Notes under the pieces: model-generated | Told to the model about the DNA's origin: nothing | Databases searched by the model: none | The model's input: the letters and a program-made list of their open reading frames with translations, nothing else | Made by a program: the position numbers and the translations under genes | Assembly (NCBI GenBank): GCA_943787725.1 | Contig: CALSNM010000004.1 | Span: 83,070 to 144,723 of the forward strand | Length of the DNA: 61,654 nt | Origin: an uncultured Flavobacteriales bacterium | GTDB lineage: Bacteria; Bacteroidota; Bacteroidia; Flavobacteriales_D; Parvicellaceae | Reading direction: 5' to 3' | In this document: piece by piece, positions 26,539 to 36,902 of the stretch | How the letters are laid out: each line of letters opens with the position of its first letter | Numbering within the stretch: the first letter of the stretch is position 1

Positions 26539-29097
26539 TTACAGTTCTCCAAGATTCATGCCAATGGTAAAATGAAACTGTCCACGATAGCCCTTTAATT
26601 GAATCTCAGAATTGTGAATAAATTCTCCTGCCGCTCCTGCATCTAACTCATCTAACCCCCAACCGTAATCAAGCCCCATTAAACCGAACATTGGCAAAAA
26701 TATTCTCACACCTACGCCAGCTGATCGCTTCACCTGAAACGGATTATACTTTTTGTAATCATTCCATGTATTTCCTGCCTCGATAAATCCAAGCATATAA
26801 ATTGTAGCTGACGGATTTAAAGAAAGTGGGTAGCGCAACTCCATGGTGTACTTGCTAATTATTCTACCTCCATTCACTTGCGGAGATATGTGTCCATCAT
26901 CATAACCACGTAATGCAATTATTTCACGTCCATCTAGACTAAAGCCAGTAAGACCGCTACCTCCCATAAAAAATCGTTCAAAAGGTGGAGCTCCCTTCTC
27001 AGAATTCCAAGCATTTAGAAATCCAAATCCAAGTCTTGCATTAATAACCAATTTTTTATCTTTAGATAATGGCGTAAACCATGATGAAGTAAATTTAATT
27101 TTATTGTACTCTAACCACTTGTATCTTTCTTGATCCGATAGATCAGAATAATCATCAACGCCATCAAACCAAGAATACATAGGAGTAATTTTAGCTGATA
27201 ATGTAAATGAAGAACCCGTTCTTGGATACAATGGCTGATCTATTGAATTCCTAGACAGAGTTGCTTGAAAAGATAAGTTGTTTGCATACCCGTCAGAAAA
27301 AGAAAATACATTCCCATAATTATTCAAATCATAATACTGATAACCCGCCATTAACTGAAGGGTAAAATAATCATCTGGCCATTTCAACCTTTTCCCCAAG
27401 CCAATTGAAGCTCCTGTAATTTTAATATATCTTCTATCTGGGTTTTTCACTCTTTTACCTGCTGCGTCTGTGGAATCGCGGTAATTGACCGGATCAGATG
27501 CTTGAACTGAATGAAAAATTGAAACACTTAATGAATTTGGTTTTTTTCCTCCCAACCATGGCTCAGTAAATGAAGCATTGTAAGATTGATAAAAGTATCC
27601 ATTCGACTGAGCTCTAATACTTAAACGCTGCCCATCACCTGATGGTAATGGTTTCCACTCAGATGCTCTAAAAAACTTTCTACTTGAAAAGTTGTTAAAC
27701 ACAACTCCCAATGTACCAACTACTCTTCCTGCTCCCCAACCACCAGATAGTTCAATCTGATCGCTTGGCTTTTCTTCAACAACATATTCAATATCTACTG
27801 TACCATCTGCAGGATTAGGCTTGGGGTTTACAGCCAGTTTTTCTGGGTCAAAATACCCATTTTGCGCTAATTGCCGCTGTGTTCGAATAACAGCATCCCT
27901 ACTAAACAAGTCTCCTGGCTTTGTATAAATTTCACGCAAAATTACATGATCACTGGTCTTTGAATTCCCAATAATTGTTATGTTTCTATTTCTTGCTTGT
28001 TTCCCTTCATAAATACGTAATTCCAAGTCTACAGAATCACTAGTAACTTGCGTTTCTACCGGTGTTAATTGGAAAAACAAATATCCATCATCCATATACA
28101 ATGAGGACACATCAGAACCTCCTGGATTCATGAAAAGTCGCGTTTCTAAAGTTGCCTGATTATACTCATCTCCGGGTTTAATTCCCAAAATTGTATCAAG
28201 CCTTCCTGAAGAATACTTTAGGTTACCAACCCAATCAACATTTCTAATAAAGTATTTATTTCCTTCATCAATCGTCATTTTAACATTGATTGACCTCTCA
28301 TCAACGCTGTACAATGTGTCAAATGTTATTTCTGCATCTCTAAAAGCAAGTTCTTTGTACTTCTCAATCACATGTCTTTTGTCATTCGCAAAATTCGATT
28401 GCATAAACTTAGAACCAATATTGAAAAAATACCATCTTTTCTGTTTGGTCTTTTTCATTGCTCTTCTCACTTTGCCATCCGAAAGTTTTTCATTGCCTTC
28501 AATGAGAATTTTACTGATTTTAATCTTCTCTCCTTTTTTTATTTTGATCGTAAGTCGAGCGCTATTATTTATCAATGTATCAGGCTGGGAAAAAACATTT
28601 ACTTTAGTTTTAAGATATCCTTTATCAATGAAATAGTTTCTGCTAGTTTGTTTTACTCGCAACAGCAAATCTTCGGTAATAATTTTACCCGTATACAAGT
28701 CTAAAACCTCTCTAATTTTGTTTGCTTCGGATTTGGAAACACCTTTAAAACTGTAACGAGACAACCTTTCTCTTTCTTGGAGTTTTATCACTAGAAATAT
28801 ATTATTCCCTTGAATTTTTTCCGCAACTATCTGTACATCCGAAAAAAGCTTCTCCTTCCATAAATTATTTATAGCCTTAGCTATATCGTCACCAGGTATT
28901 GTAACCTGCTCTCCTCTTACAAGTTCAGTTTTATTAATGATTTGATTGTGGTCAAAATTCCGAACACCATCCACAACTATTCCTGCAAGCGTATACTTCT
29001 TTGGTGACAAATAATCCACGGTAGCATTTTGAGCTGAAACTTTCGAACCTAAAACACTTGAAATCACAAGCAGAAGTATTAAAATAACTTTATTCAT
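26539..29097 (-). CDS. bamA: Outer membrane protein assembly factor BamA
   Basis: The ~852-residue Omp85 protein has a signal peptide, a periplasmic region of POTRA domains (~25-420, e.g. 'LAGIVVDGVRNFDHNQII', 'KISKILIEGNEKLSDGKVRRA', 'RNRNITIIGNSKTSDHVILREI') and a C-terminal beta-barrel. The barrel has the L6 motif region 'RFFMGGSGLTGFSLDGREIIALRGYDDG' and ends in a beta-signal 'FHFTIGMNLGEL'. It inserts and folds outer-membrane proteins. I choose ATG 29097 ('MNKVILILLLVISSVLG') since it begins the signal peptide; it overlaps the uppS stop by 8 bp. Intact. Confidence 0.96.
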   Translation of the reverse strand: MNKVILILLLVISSVLGSKVSAQNATVDYLSPKKYTLAGIVVDGVRNFDHNQIINKTELVRGEQVTIPGDDIAKAINNLWKEKLFSDVQIVAEKIQGNNIFLVIKLQERERLSRYSFKGVSKSEANKIREVLDLYTGKIITEDLLLRVKQTSRNYFIDKGYLKTKVNVFSQPDTLINNSARLTIKIKKGEKIKISKILIEGNEKLSDGKVRRAMKKTKQKRWYFFNIGSKFMQSNFANDKRHVIEKYKELAFRDAEITFDTLYSVDERSINVKMTIDEGNKYFIRNVDWVGNLKYSSGRLDTILGIKPGDEYNQATLETRLFMNPGGSDVSSLYMDDGYLFFQLTPVETQVTSDSVDLELRIYEGKQARNRNITIIGNSKTSDHVILREIYTKPGDLFSRDAVIRTQRQLAQNGYFDPEKLAVNPKPNPADGTVDIEYVVEEKPSDQIELSGGWGAGRVVGTLGVVFNNFSSRKFFRASEWKPLPSGDGQRLSIRAQSNGYFYQSYNASFTEPWLGGKKPNSLSVSIFHSVQASDPVNYRDSTDAAGKRVKNPDRRYIKITGASIGLGKRLKWPDDYFTLQLMAGYQYYDLNNYGNVFSFSDGYANNLSFQATLSRNSIDQPLYPRTGSSFTLSAKITPMYSWFDGVDDYSDLSDQERYKWLEYNKIKFTSSWFTPLSKDKKLVINARLGFGFLNAWNSEKGAPPFERFFMGGSGLTGFSLDGREIIALRGYDDGHISPQVNGGRIISKYTMELRYPLSLNPSATIYMLGFIEAGNTWNDYKKYNPFQVKRSAGVGVRIFLPMFGLMGLDYGWGLDELDAGAAGEFIHNSEIQLKGYRGQFHFTIGMNLGEL

Positions 29098-29839
29098 TTT
29101 CAGATATTTGTTCACTTGTTTTTCCAAACCTTCTTTCTCGGTTTTGATAATTTAATATTGCTTCGAAAAAATTTTCCTTCTTAAATTCTGGCCACAGCGT
29201 TTCAGTAAAATAAAGCTCTGCATAGGCCAGTTGCCACAACATGAAATTACTTATCCTTGCCTCTCCGCTCGTGCGAATTAACAATTCAGGATCCGGAATA
29301 TTCCTGGTGCTGAGATAAGAACTTATTAATTCCTCATTTATTTCACTTGGTAAAATATTTTTGTGTTTAACCTCATTTGCAATTTCTTGAATTGCTTTGG
29401 TAATTTCCCACTTAGAACTATAACTTAAGGCTAAGTTCAATGTTACCCTTGTATTGTTCTTTGTATTCTCAATAGCTCCAGACAAGGCTTCTTGGCAACT
29501 TTCCGGAAGATTACCTGTATCTCCTATTGCTTGGAGTTTTACACCATTTTCATTTAATTTATCTACCTCAGATACAATCGTTTGAACGAGTAAATCCATT
29601 AAAGCATCAACTTCTTCTTTTGGCCTATTCCAATTCTCTGTGCTAAAGGCATAAAGAGTTAGGTATTTTACACCTATTTCACCAGCAGCCGTTAGAGATT
29701 CCCTTACAGAATCAACTCCATTAATATGACCAAACACTCTTTCTTCTCCTTTTTTCTGAGCCCAACGTCCATTACCGTCCATGATAATAGCTACATGCTG
29801 CGGAACTTTCGTTAAATCTATTTGGTTTTTGTAACTCAT
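29090..29839 (-). CDS. uppS: Isoprenyl transferase (undecaprenyl diphosphate synthase)
   Basis: The 249-residue cis-prenyltransferase has 'VAIIMDGNGRWAQKKG' with the catalytic Asp, 'TLYAFSTENWNRPKEEVDAL', and the C-terminal 'LLIRTSGEARISNFMLWQLAYAELYF' region that binds isopentenyl diphosphate and Mg. It makes the C55 lipid carrier for peptidoglycan and surface polysaccharide. It overlaps the bamA start and follows the DUF6089 gene by ~70 bp in the envelope operon. Confidence 0.97.
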   Translation of the reverse strand: MSYKNQIDLTKVPQHVAIIMDGNGRWAQKKGEERVFGHINGVDSVRESLTAAGEIGVKYLTLYAFSTENWNRPKEEVDALMDLLVQTIVSEVDKLNENGVKLQAIGDTGNLPESCQEALSGAIENTKNNTRVTLNLALSYSSKWEITKAIQEIANEVKHKNILPSEINEELISSYLSTRNIPDPELLIRTSGEARISNFMLWQLAYAELYFTETLWPEFKKENFFEAILNYQNRERRFGKTSEQISENE

Positions 29840-29912
29840 AAAAAATTCCTGCGAATTTGAGGAAATATAAGGACTTTGTGAAATGATTTATGGTTTTTTG
29901 TGAATTTTAAAG

Positions 29913-30758
29913 CTATTTGAATCTTTTGCTACACGTTTCGTAGTCAAATATTCTAAAACTAAGCATGGCTCCGAAAAAAGAATACCAATCTTTATTTTTG
30001 GAGTTTCCGCGTGACATACCATAATTCATATCAGTATAGCCTTCCTCATTTAATGTTCTATCGCTCATGTATGCCGAAAGCTGACCTGCCTCCTGAGATA
30101 ATAATTGCAAATCGGGATACCGACCACTAACGTCATCTAAGTAATCCGTAAAAGTTTTTCGAATTCCATACTCCAATGAGATAGCAAATCTTTTTGTTAC
30201 ATTAAACTTGTAGCCCACGCCCAGAGGAATACTGATTTGATTTAATTGATACCTTTTCACTGAAGGGTTCTGAGATGTTTCTTGCCCTTCTGTTGCTAAA
30301 GGTTGCAGTTCTATAGCTTCACCTTGATAACCGCCTAAAGGATTCATTTTGAAATAATTAATGCCAGCTAATAAATAGAAAGTTTGAAATTTAAATTTCT
30401 TTCTACTCAAATCTCCAACGATATAATCTATAAAATTTATTTCAATTAGTGGGCCTATTTCTAATATAGAAGAACTAAAATTCAAGTTTCTATTCAATTG
30501 ATTTAAATCATTCGAAAAAGCGTCATTTCCTGCAACTTGCCCATATATTGCTTGAATACGCAACGCTATTCTCTCATTGTCAAAATTAGAACGATAAACA
30601 ATTCCGACTGCGTAATTCGTTTGGTTAAAATGAGCATAAGGATTTAAATCCCCTATATAATAAGCTCCCCCTCCAAACACACCAATTTCTGGAGTTTGAG
30701 AGGTTACATTTGTTACGGAAAAAAATATTATTAATATAAAGTTAATCCTTCTCATCAT
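29913..30758 (-). CDS. DUF6089-family outer-membrane beta-barrel protein
   Basis: The 281-residue protein has a signal peptide (~1-20) then 'EIGVFGGGAYYIGDLNPYAHF', a family-typical opening, and alternating beta-strand segments of a small barrel ('YAVGIVYRSNFDNERIALRI', 'SILEIGPLIEINFIDYI', 'LGVGYKFNVTKRFAISLEYG'). The C-terminus 'SFRIFDYETCSKRF' is also typical. The family is found in Bacteroidota next to nadK and uppS; its role is unknown, but the context points to the outer membrane. Intact. Confidence 0.85.
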   Translation of the reverse strand: MMRRINFILIIFFSVTNVTSQTPEIGVFGGGAYYIGDLNPYAHFNQTNYAVGIVYRSNFDNERIALRIQAIYGQVAGNDAFSNDLNQLNRNLNFSSSILEIGPLIEINFIDYIVGDLSRKKFKFQTFYLLAGINYFKMNPLGGYQGEAIELQPLATEGQETSQNPSVKRYQLNQISIPLGVGYKFNVTKRFAISLEYGIRKTFTDYLDDVSGRYPDLQLLSQEAGQLSAYMSDRTLNEEGYTDMNYGMSRGNSKNKDWYSFFGAMLSFRIFDYETCSKRFK

Positions 30759-30896
30759 AGTGAATATAAGCGACTAAAACATTAAATTCATTGATTTATT
30801 GCTAAATACTCGATTATCTTTTTCAAAATCAAACAAATTTAATGGTATTTCAATAATATTACTTAACAAGTGTGAGAATTGTTGAAGGATATCTAA

Positions 30897-31773
30897 TTAA
30901 TTTCTTTTATCCACTCCCCATAATAATTTATTCCTTATGGTTTTGTAAAAATTTTGTCCTTCGAATTTAACTAAATTGATATCAGAATCCTGACTTAACC
31001 ACCTTTAAGTCAGTGTCATTACTTATCGTTCTAGTGCGACTATCCAAGGTCGCTAAAAACTCGTCTTCCCTACCCTCAATTCGCAACGTTACCTCTACAT
31101 CATCGGGAACTATTAGAGGTCTAGCACTGAGGTTATGTGGAGCAATTGGGTTTATTACAAAGTTTTTAGATTGTGGCATCAATATTGGCCCCCCGCAACT
31201 TAATGAATATGCCGTTGATCCAGTTGGAGTTGACAAGATTAAGCCATCAGCCCAATACGAGTTCAAATACTCATCATTTATATATGTATGTATCGTCATC
31301 ATTGAAGACGAATCCTTTTTGTGAACAGTAAGTTCATTTAATGCATAATTATTTTTTCCAAATAATTCATCATCGGTCTCAAGACTTAACAATGACCTTT
31401 GTTCTAACTCATAATTCCCCTTCAATAACATTTCTACAATCTGCTTGGCGTCTTCTTTGGCATTATTCGCCAAAAATCCCAGCCTACCTGTATTTAAGCC
31501 AACGATAGGTATCTCAGAATCTCCAATTGCTGTTATGGTATCTAAAATAGTCCCATCACCTCCTATGCTAATCAATATGTCTGGTGCCGTCTCAACATCT
31601 TCCAGAGAAGATCCAATGATAAAATTTCCTGATATCTTTTTACTCTTTAAAAAATCACAAAAAGAAGCATTCATATATAGCTGAACTTGCTTACTCATTA
31701 ATTCATTAACAAGAATCAGCACAGAAACCACTGCTTCATCAGGAACTCTTTTACAATAGATAGCTACTTTCAT
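30897..31773 (-). CDS. nadK: NAD kinase (split by one frameshift near the 3' end)
   Basis: NadK phosphorylates NAD to NADP. The main frame gives 263 residues with 'SIGGDGTILDTI' (GGDGT ATP site), 'GLNTGRLGFLA' and 'STPTGSTAYSLSCGGPI'. It stops early after 'VVKSGF'. In the next frame the sequence continues 'DINLVKFEGQNFYKTIRNKL' then 'LWGVDKRN' and stops at 30897, the normal NadK C-terminus, giving ~291 residues. Dropping one T in GGATTCTGATATC (about 30990) restores the frame. As nadK is essential in most bacteria, a sequence error is much more likely than a mutation. Confidence 0.95.
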
Positions 31774-31812
31774 TTTTTGATTTTAATTTTCTGCTTCAAA
31801 AGTAACCTACTT

Positions 31813-33207
31813 TTATATCGGTTGAACAAAATGTAGAAAAAATCCAAATTCATTTAATTTATTCGTAGAGAATTCCACTCGAATAACTTTATCATAATAA
31901 GTTACAAAATCAAGACCAACACCATATCCAACCATTGTATTGTTTGCCAATAAGTTATTATTAAAATAATCATCTCCGACGTAACCAATATCTGTAAAAA
32001 TATTTAAATAAAATGCATAATGAAAATTAGAAATTCCAGGATTGCGGACTAGAGGAAGAATTGTTTTTTTAGAAGACGCAACCTTGTACTTAAGATTACT
32101 CTTCATTAACAATGCATACTTCCCATCTATTACATAGTATTCATAGCTTCGCACAAAATCGCTATATCCAAGCATATTTTGGAAGTAATAAGCTTGAATC
32201 TCTTGAAATGTAAATTTTCCTTTTATACTCGAAGCCCAATAAAAATTATCTCCAATCTTATTAAATTTCTTTACCTCGGTTTCTAATTTGGTAAATGAAT
32301 GATTGGAAAACAAATTAAAACCATTATGCTGAAACTCTGCTTTGAGAAAATAACCTTTTAAGGGGTATGATGCATTATCTCTATGATCATCTTTAAAAAC
32401 ATATTTTAAACCAAGCGATTTCATCCTACTTTCTCCATCTCCAAAGTAGTTAGTGTTATTTATCACGATACTATCCTCTACTCTAACATCTTGAAAAATA
32501 CCAATTAGCTGATGAGAAACAAAGATTTTATTTCTATATTTTAGATATAAAGCATTGTACCACTCCTCTTTGGATTTGCCTGTAGGCCGAGTAAATAAAC
32601 GTTTGTTGCGATTTGTACCATAAACAACCTCATAATTTTGAAAATAAGAGGCGTACGCCCCAAACCCAAAGTTCTGATGCTTTTTTGTATAGGGAACATC
32701 ATAAAAACAACCCACTTTTTTCGAATACCCCAATTGAAACACAAACCCTAATTTCTCTTTTCTCCCTCTAAAATTTCTATTCATAATCATGGACCCCCAA
32801 TTTATTCTTGCCAAGTTTTTTGTCTCCAGCCAAGTATTAAAATTTGGATCTGCCACTTCAAGAATAGGAAATGGCCAAACATACCACCTTTCAGTAACTA
32901 CAATCAACACCTCTGTATACCGATCATCCACGGGATGGTGTTCGACAGTTACAAAATTAAAAAGAGATGTGTTTTTCAAATTTAACAGAGACTTTTCTAG
33001 CTCCGTATCTATTAGCAAATAAGAAAGTTGTATCTCCAATTGAAAAAGTCAATTCTCTATGAATAACAAATTCTTTTGTCCTATCATTCCCAACAATCCT
33101 AATATTGGCAACTTCAAATATAGCATCTTGATCTTGACCCCAACAAAAGTATGAGAAACCAAATAAATAAAAAGAAAATATAGGGCCGTACGCAATTTGA
33201 GAAGCAT
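31813..33207 (-). CDS. POTRA-containing BamA/TamA-like outer-membrane protein (two frameshifts)
   Basis: The reconstructed protein is ~465 residues. A start at 33207 gives a signal peptide 'MLLKLRTALYFLFIYLVS'. A shifted frame supplies one POTRA domain ('IFEVANIRIVGNDRTKEFVI', then 'HRELTFSIGD'). The main frame (from ~33030) carries the end of the POTRA ('LLNLKNTSLFNFVTV') and a ~370-residue beta-barrel ending 'RVEFSTNKLNEFGFFLHFVQPI'. Shifts lie near 33155 and 33020. It resembles a short Omp85 protein with a single POTRA, distinct from BamA in the same operon. The substrate is unknown. It starts 9 bp after the CBS gene stop. Confidence 0.78.
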
Positions 33208-33215
33208 TATTCCAA

Positions 33216-33879
33216 TTACATATCCAGGTATTTCATGAGAGATTCAAATCGATCTTTCATATCTTCTTGATAATCTATTTCTGAATAAGATGCGTTTACC
33301 ACATAATCATAACGAGTTAAAGCCTGAAGAACTCCCTGAATGTTCTTTCTATTCACTTTAATGGTTACTTCCATAAGTGTTGAATCATTGGCAGAAGTAA
33401 TATAAGTGCTTAATATTTTAGTGTCATCGCCTTCAATTATTTGAGCCAAATGGCCTAAGGAATAATCATTTTGATTCAATTCGAGTACAATTACAGAACC
33501 TGGCTCACTTATCGATGCTGTATTCGAAATTAGATGCATTAAAGATGGAAGAGTGGTCAACCCAAGGTAGTTATCACTTTTATCTAGAATAGGAGCAACC
33601 GAAAGCTGCAAATCCGAAACCATTTTCATCACTTCATAAATATGCCGATCCTCGTAAATAAAAGGGCGATTTAACGTCAGGTTTAACTCCGCTATTGTCA
33701 TATCCGAAGATGCTGCATCATATAATATATCTTCAGAAACCAAGCCCTGGTATTGAACTCCATCTACAACAGCTAAGTGAGTTACCTTAAACTCATCCAA
33801 CCAGTTTAAAAGCTTTTTCTACCGTTTCAGAAGAACGAATCGGAGGAACATCATTTGTTATTAATTCTCTTGCAATCAT
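33216..33879 (-). CDS. CBS-domain protein (split by one frameshift)
   Basis: The reconstructed protein is ~220 residues. It starts at 33879 with 'MIARELITNDVPPIRSSETV', then breaks in the T run of GCTTTTAAAC (~33810); with one T removed it reads 'ALNWLDEFKVTHLAVVDG' and continues to the end. Two CBS motifs follow ('THLAVVDGVQYQGLVSEDIL' and 'QLSVAPILDKSDNYLGLTTL') and an ACT-like C-terminal region ('STLMEVTIKVNRKNIQGVLQ'). It is the first gene of the envelope operon and the conserved neighbour of nadK, possibly an adenine-nucleotide sensor. A TACATTTG element lies upstream. Confidence 0.9.
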
Positions 33880-33901
33880 TTATTTTTAATTTTGCAATGC
33901 G

Positions 33902-33909
33902 CAAATGTA
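33902..33909 (-). promoter_or_regulatory. Predicted -7 promoter element (TACATTTG) for the CBS-nadK-bamA operon
   Basis: Exact TAnnTTTG match on the minus strand, 22 bp before the CBS gene start. It lies in the ~140-bp divergent region shared with pdxJ. Confidence 0.5.
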
Positions 33910-34017
33910 AGTATTTGATTTACGATTCACCTTTTAAGATTTGTCATCTTAAGATGAAGAAACGTTTTTCATTTCCTTCTATTGTATCAACTATTAAACC
34001 AATTTAATCAAAAAACA

Positions 34018-34734
34018 ATGGTAAGACTAAGTGTCAATATTAACAAAATTGCTACCATCAGAAATGCAAGAGGTGGAAACACTCCCGATTTAATCAAAAT
34101 GGCTCAGAACATTGAGCGTTTTGGTGCCCAAGGAATTACAGTACACCCAAGACCCGATGAACGTCACATACGCTATAAAGACGTATATGACTTAAAGAAA
34201 GTTGTCCAAACAGAGTTTAATATTGAGGGCAACCCTAAAGAAAATAAGTTTATTGACCTTGTTTTAGATATAATTCCGGAACAAGTAACGCTTGTGCCCG
34301 ATAGTGGAGGTCAGCTTACATCGGATCATGGCTGGGATACGATTCAGCATAAAATCTATTTGCAAGAAATTATTGGTCGTTTTAAAGAAAAAGGAATTCG
34401 CACTTCTATTTTTGTCGATCCCGATATTAAAATGATTGAAGGTGCTTTAGAAACGGGCTCCGATAGAATTGAATTATATACAGAAAGCTATGCTGCTAAT
34501 TATTTAACAGACAAACACAAAGCAATTGCTCCTTTTATAGAAGCAACAAAAAGAGCCGTAGAAATAGGCTTAGGACTAAATGCTGGCCATGATTTATCTT
34601 TAGACAATTTAAAGTTCTTTAAAGATAATTTACCTGGCCTAGAAGAAGTATCAATAGGACATGCATTAATATCTGATGCATTGCAATTTGGAATGGAAAA
34701 TACCGTCCAACTTTATTTGAGAGAGTTAAAATGA
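34018..34734 (+). CDS. pdxJ: Pyridoxine 5'-phosphate synthase
   Basis: The 238-residue TIM-barrel enzyme forms pyridoxine phosphate from 1-deoxyxylulose 5-phosphate and 3-amino-1-hydroxyacetone phosphate. Motifs include '[17 protein letters not shown]', '[18 protein letters not shown]', '[16 protein letters not shown]' and '[13 protein letters not shown]'. ATG 34018 gives the family N-terminus '[10 protein letters not shown]'; the in-frame extension upstream is not family-like. The stop codon overlaps the start of the next hydrolase gene (ATGA). SerC in the same window supplies the upstream step of this pathway, though not from the same operon. Confidence 0.97.
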   Translation: MVRLSVNINKIATIRNARGGNTPDLIKMAQNIERFGAQGITVHPRPDERHIRYKDVYDLKKVVQTEFNIEGNPKENKFIDLVLDIIPEQVTLVPDSGGQLTSDHGWDTIQHKIYLQEIIGRFKEKGIRTSIFVDPDIKMIEGALETGSDRIELYTESYAANYLTDKHKAIAPFIEATKRAVEIGLGLNAGHDLSLDNLKFFKDNLPGLEEVSIGHALISDALQFGMENTVQLYLRELK

Positions 34735-35492
34735 AATTACATTACAGAAAATATGGAAAAGGTAATCCTATAGTTATATTACATGGATTATTTGGCAGTT
34801 CTGACAACTGGCAAACCTTGGGTAAAAAATTTGCCGAGAATTTTGAAGTTTACCTTATAGACCAGAGAAATCATGGACACTCACCAAAAAGTAATGAATT
34901 CAATTACCAGTTGCTTTCCGATGATCTTTACGAACTCATTACTGACTTAGAATTAGAGAATATTATTCTTATCGGACACTCTATGGGAGGAAAAACAGTT
35001 ATGCATTTTGCCCAGCAGCACCCACTATTGATTAAGAAGCTAATAGTTGTAGACATTGGACCAAAAGCATACCCAATGCACCATGGCATTATTTTAGAAG
35101 GGCTTAACTCTTTGGATTTATCTATCATAAAATCAAGAGGGCAAGCCGATAAACAATTATCGAAATTCATTGAAGACATCGGTGTAAAACAATTTTTACT
35201 AAAAAATTTATATTGGATAGAAAAAGGACAATTGGGATGGAGGATAAATATTCCTGTATTAGAAAAGAAGATGCCAGATATTGTTGCCGCAATTCCGGAT
35301 AAGATTGTGGACACTCCCACACTATTTATTCGCGGTGAAAAATCAAATTACATTGCAGAAGACGATTTTCAAAACATCTACGACCAATTCCCGAATAGTG
35401 AAATAGAAACAATTTATGATGCTGGACACTGGGTACATGCTGAGAATCCATTCAGTTTTTATAATATGGTCATGGACTTTAGCAAATTTTAA
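34731..35492 (+). CDS. Alpha/beta-fold hydrolase (YbfF-like)
   Basis: The 253-residue esterase-like protein has '[18 protein letters not shown]' (oxyanion loop), '[12 protein letters not shown]', the nucleophile elbow '[15 protein letters not shown]' (GHSMGG) and the His segment '[16 protein letters not shown]'. This matches the YbfF/acyl-CoA thioesterase-like group. It is translationally coupled to pdxJ by a 4-bp overlap. A link with vitamin B6 synthesis is not known. Confidence 0.9.
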   Translation: MKLHYRKYGKGNPIVILHGLFGSSDNWQTLGKKFAENFEVYLIDQRNHGHSPKSNEFNYQLLSDDLYELITDLELENIILIGHSMGGKTVMHFAQQHPLLIKKLIVVDIGPKAYPMHHGIILEGLNSLDLSIIKSRGQADKQLSKFIEDIGVKQFLLKNLYWIEKGQLGWRINIPVLEKKMPDIVAAIPDKIVDTPTLFIRGEKSNYIAEDDFQNIYDQFPNSEIETIYDAGHWVHAENPFSFYNMVMDFSKF

Positions 35493-35561
35493 AAAACAAT
35501 CACAAAATAGTTGTCAATAATTTGAATTTCTTGATAAATGAAACAATGCTATTTGAATTAT

Positions 35562-36635
35562 CTATTTCTTTTGTTTAACCAGATACAAGTATACTGGAAA
35601 ATGATCGCTATATCCATTAATAAACTTTCCATAAGAATATGTTCTAAATGGGAAGCCTTCAAACCTGCCAGAGCTATTTTTTAAGAATGAATCATTAAAC
35701 ACCTTAGCTGTAAAGTAAGAATAAGTGCTAAAACTATTATCTTTTGATATAAAACCAGATGTCAGAACCATTTGATCAAATAAATTCCAAGCATCATTGT
35801 AACCTAGGGTACCTATCCCTAATTTAAAAAGTGATTCCATTGGATTAAACATATCTCCTATCTCCATTTTTTCAAACTCTCCGACTGCACTCATTGCCTC
35901 TCTAACACTGGGATCAACGGGATCATCATTCAAATCTCCCATTACTAAAACCTTTGCCAAAGGATCTTCTTTTGTTAATGAATCAACAATACTTTTAGCT
36001 AGCTCACCAGCAGCGATGCGTTTATATGAACTCTCTTTTTGTCCTCCTCTCCTTGAAGGCCAGTGACAAACAATAAAATGCATTTTTTCTCCATTCAATT
36101 CTCCTGTCACTAGCAATTGATCGCGAGTTGCCCAATTAGGATTATCAGGAAGTTTTAAGGTGAAAGATTTACTTGATGTCACTGTAAAGTATTTTGGCTG
36201 ATATAAAAACCCTACATCAATTCCCCTTTTATCTGGAGAATCATAATGAACAATCTGATAATTTTTATTTTTAAGTTTTTCATGTGCTACTAAATCATCC
36301 AAAACCAATTTATTTTCTATTTCACAGACGCCTAGAACAACTGCCCCATCAGGAACAGATTTTGAAACTCCAATTTTACCAACTACCTCAGCAATATTAT
36401 CGAGCTTACTGTAGTACTTTTTTGAATTCCACTGCTTACTGCTTTTTGGTGTAAAATCATCTTGGAGAATTTTATTTGTATCAGGATCAACTATTGTATC
36501 AAATAAATTCTCAAGGTTATAAAACCCAACACAAGTAAACTCGTAACTCTTGTCGAGATTAAGTGTTTGTGCTTGCAGAGTTGCAAAACAAAATTGCAAT
36601 AAAAGCGTTGAAAAAACATATTTTAATAGCGACAT
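35562..36635 (-). CDS. Secreted endonuclease/exonuclease/phosphatase (EEP)-family protein
   Basis: The 357-residue protein has a signal peptide (~1-22, ending 'LQAQ') and the EEP fold motifs in order: 'GFYNLENLFDTI' (Asn and Glu of the metal site), 'VLGVCEIENKL', 'HFIVCHWPSRRGG' (catalytic His), 'VLVMGDLNDDPVD' and 'YSDHFPVYLYL' (terminal Asp-His). Such enzymes cut DNA/RNA or hydrolyse phosphoesters; the signal peptide puts it outside the cytoplasm. It lies behind the EndoI-type nuclease gene on the same strand (267-bp gap). Together they suggest a nucleic-acid scavenging locus. Confidence 0.88.
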   Translation of the reverse strand: MSLLKYVFSTLLLQFCFATLQAQTLNLDKSYEFTCVGFYNLENLFDTIVDPDTNKILQDDFTPKSSKQWNSKKYYSKLDNIAEVVGKIGVSKSVPDGAVVLGVCEIENKLVLDDLVAHEKLKNKNYQIVHYDSPDKRGIDVGFLYQPKYFTVTSSKSFTLKLPDNPNWATRDQLLVTGELNGEKMHFIVCHWPSRRGGQKESSYKRIAAGELAKSIVDSLTKEDPLAKVLVMGDLNDDPVDPSVREAMSAVGEFEKMEIGDMFNPMESLFKLGIGTLGYNDAWNLFDQMVLTSGFISKDNSFSTYSYFTAKVFNDSFLKNSSGRFEGFPFRTYSYGKFINGYSDHFPVYLYLVKQKK

Positions 36636-36902
36636 ACGAATTGAAATTTTAATTGATTTTAATGTTAAAATAATTGCTAAACCCAGTAAGCAAATATATG
36701 GCCAAACCTAAATTTCCCAAAAACAAACAACAGTTTAATCGACTAATTTTAATCGAGTATATTGTATCCAAAACTTTCTCAACAACTTAAACTAAATAAA
36801 AATTTAATCATATGAAAAGTATTATTAACACGCTAATACCATTTCAACCTGTCTTTTCCAAAGCTATAAACGCATCATATCTAAATAAAATGCCCGAGCA
36901 TC

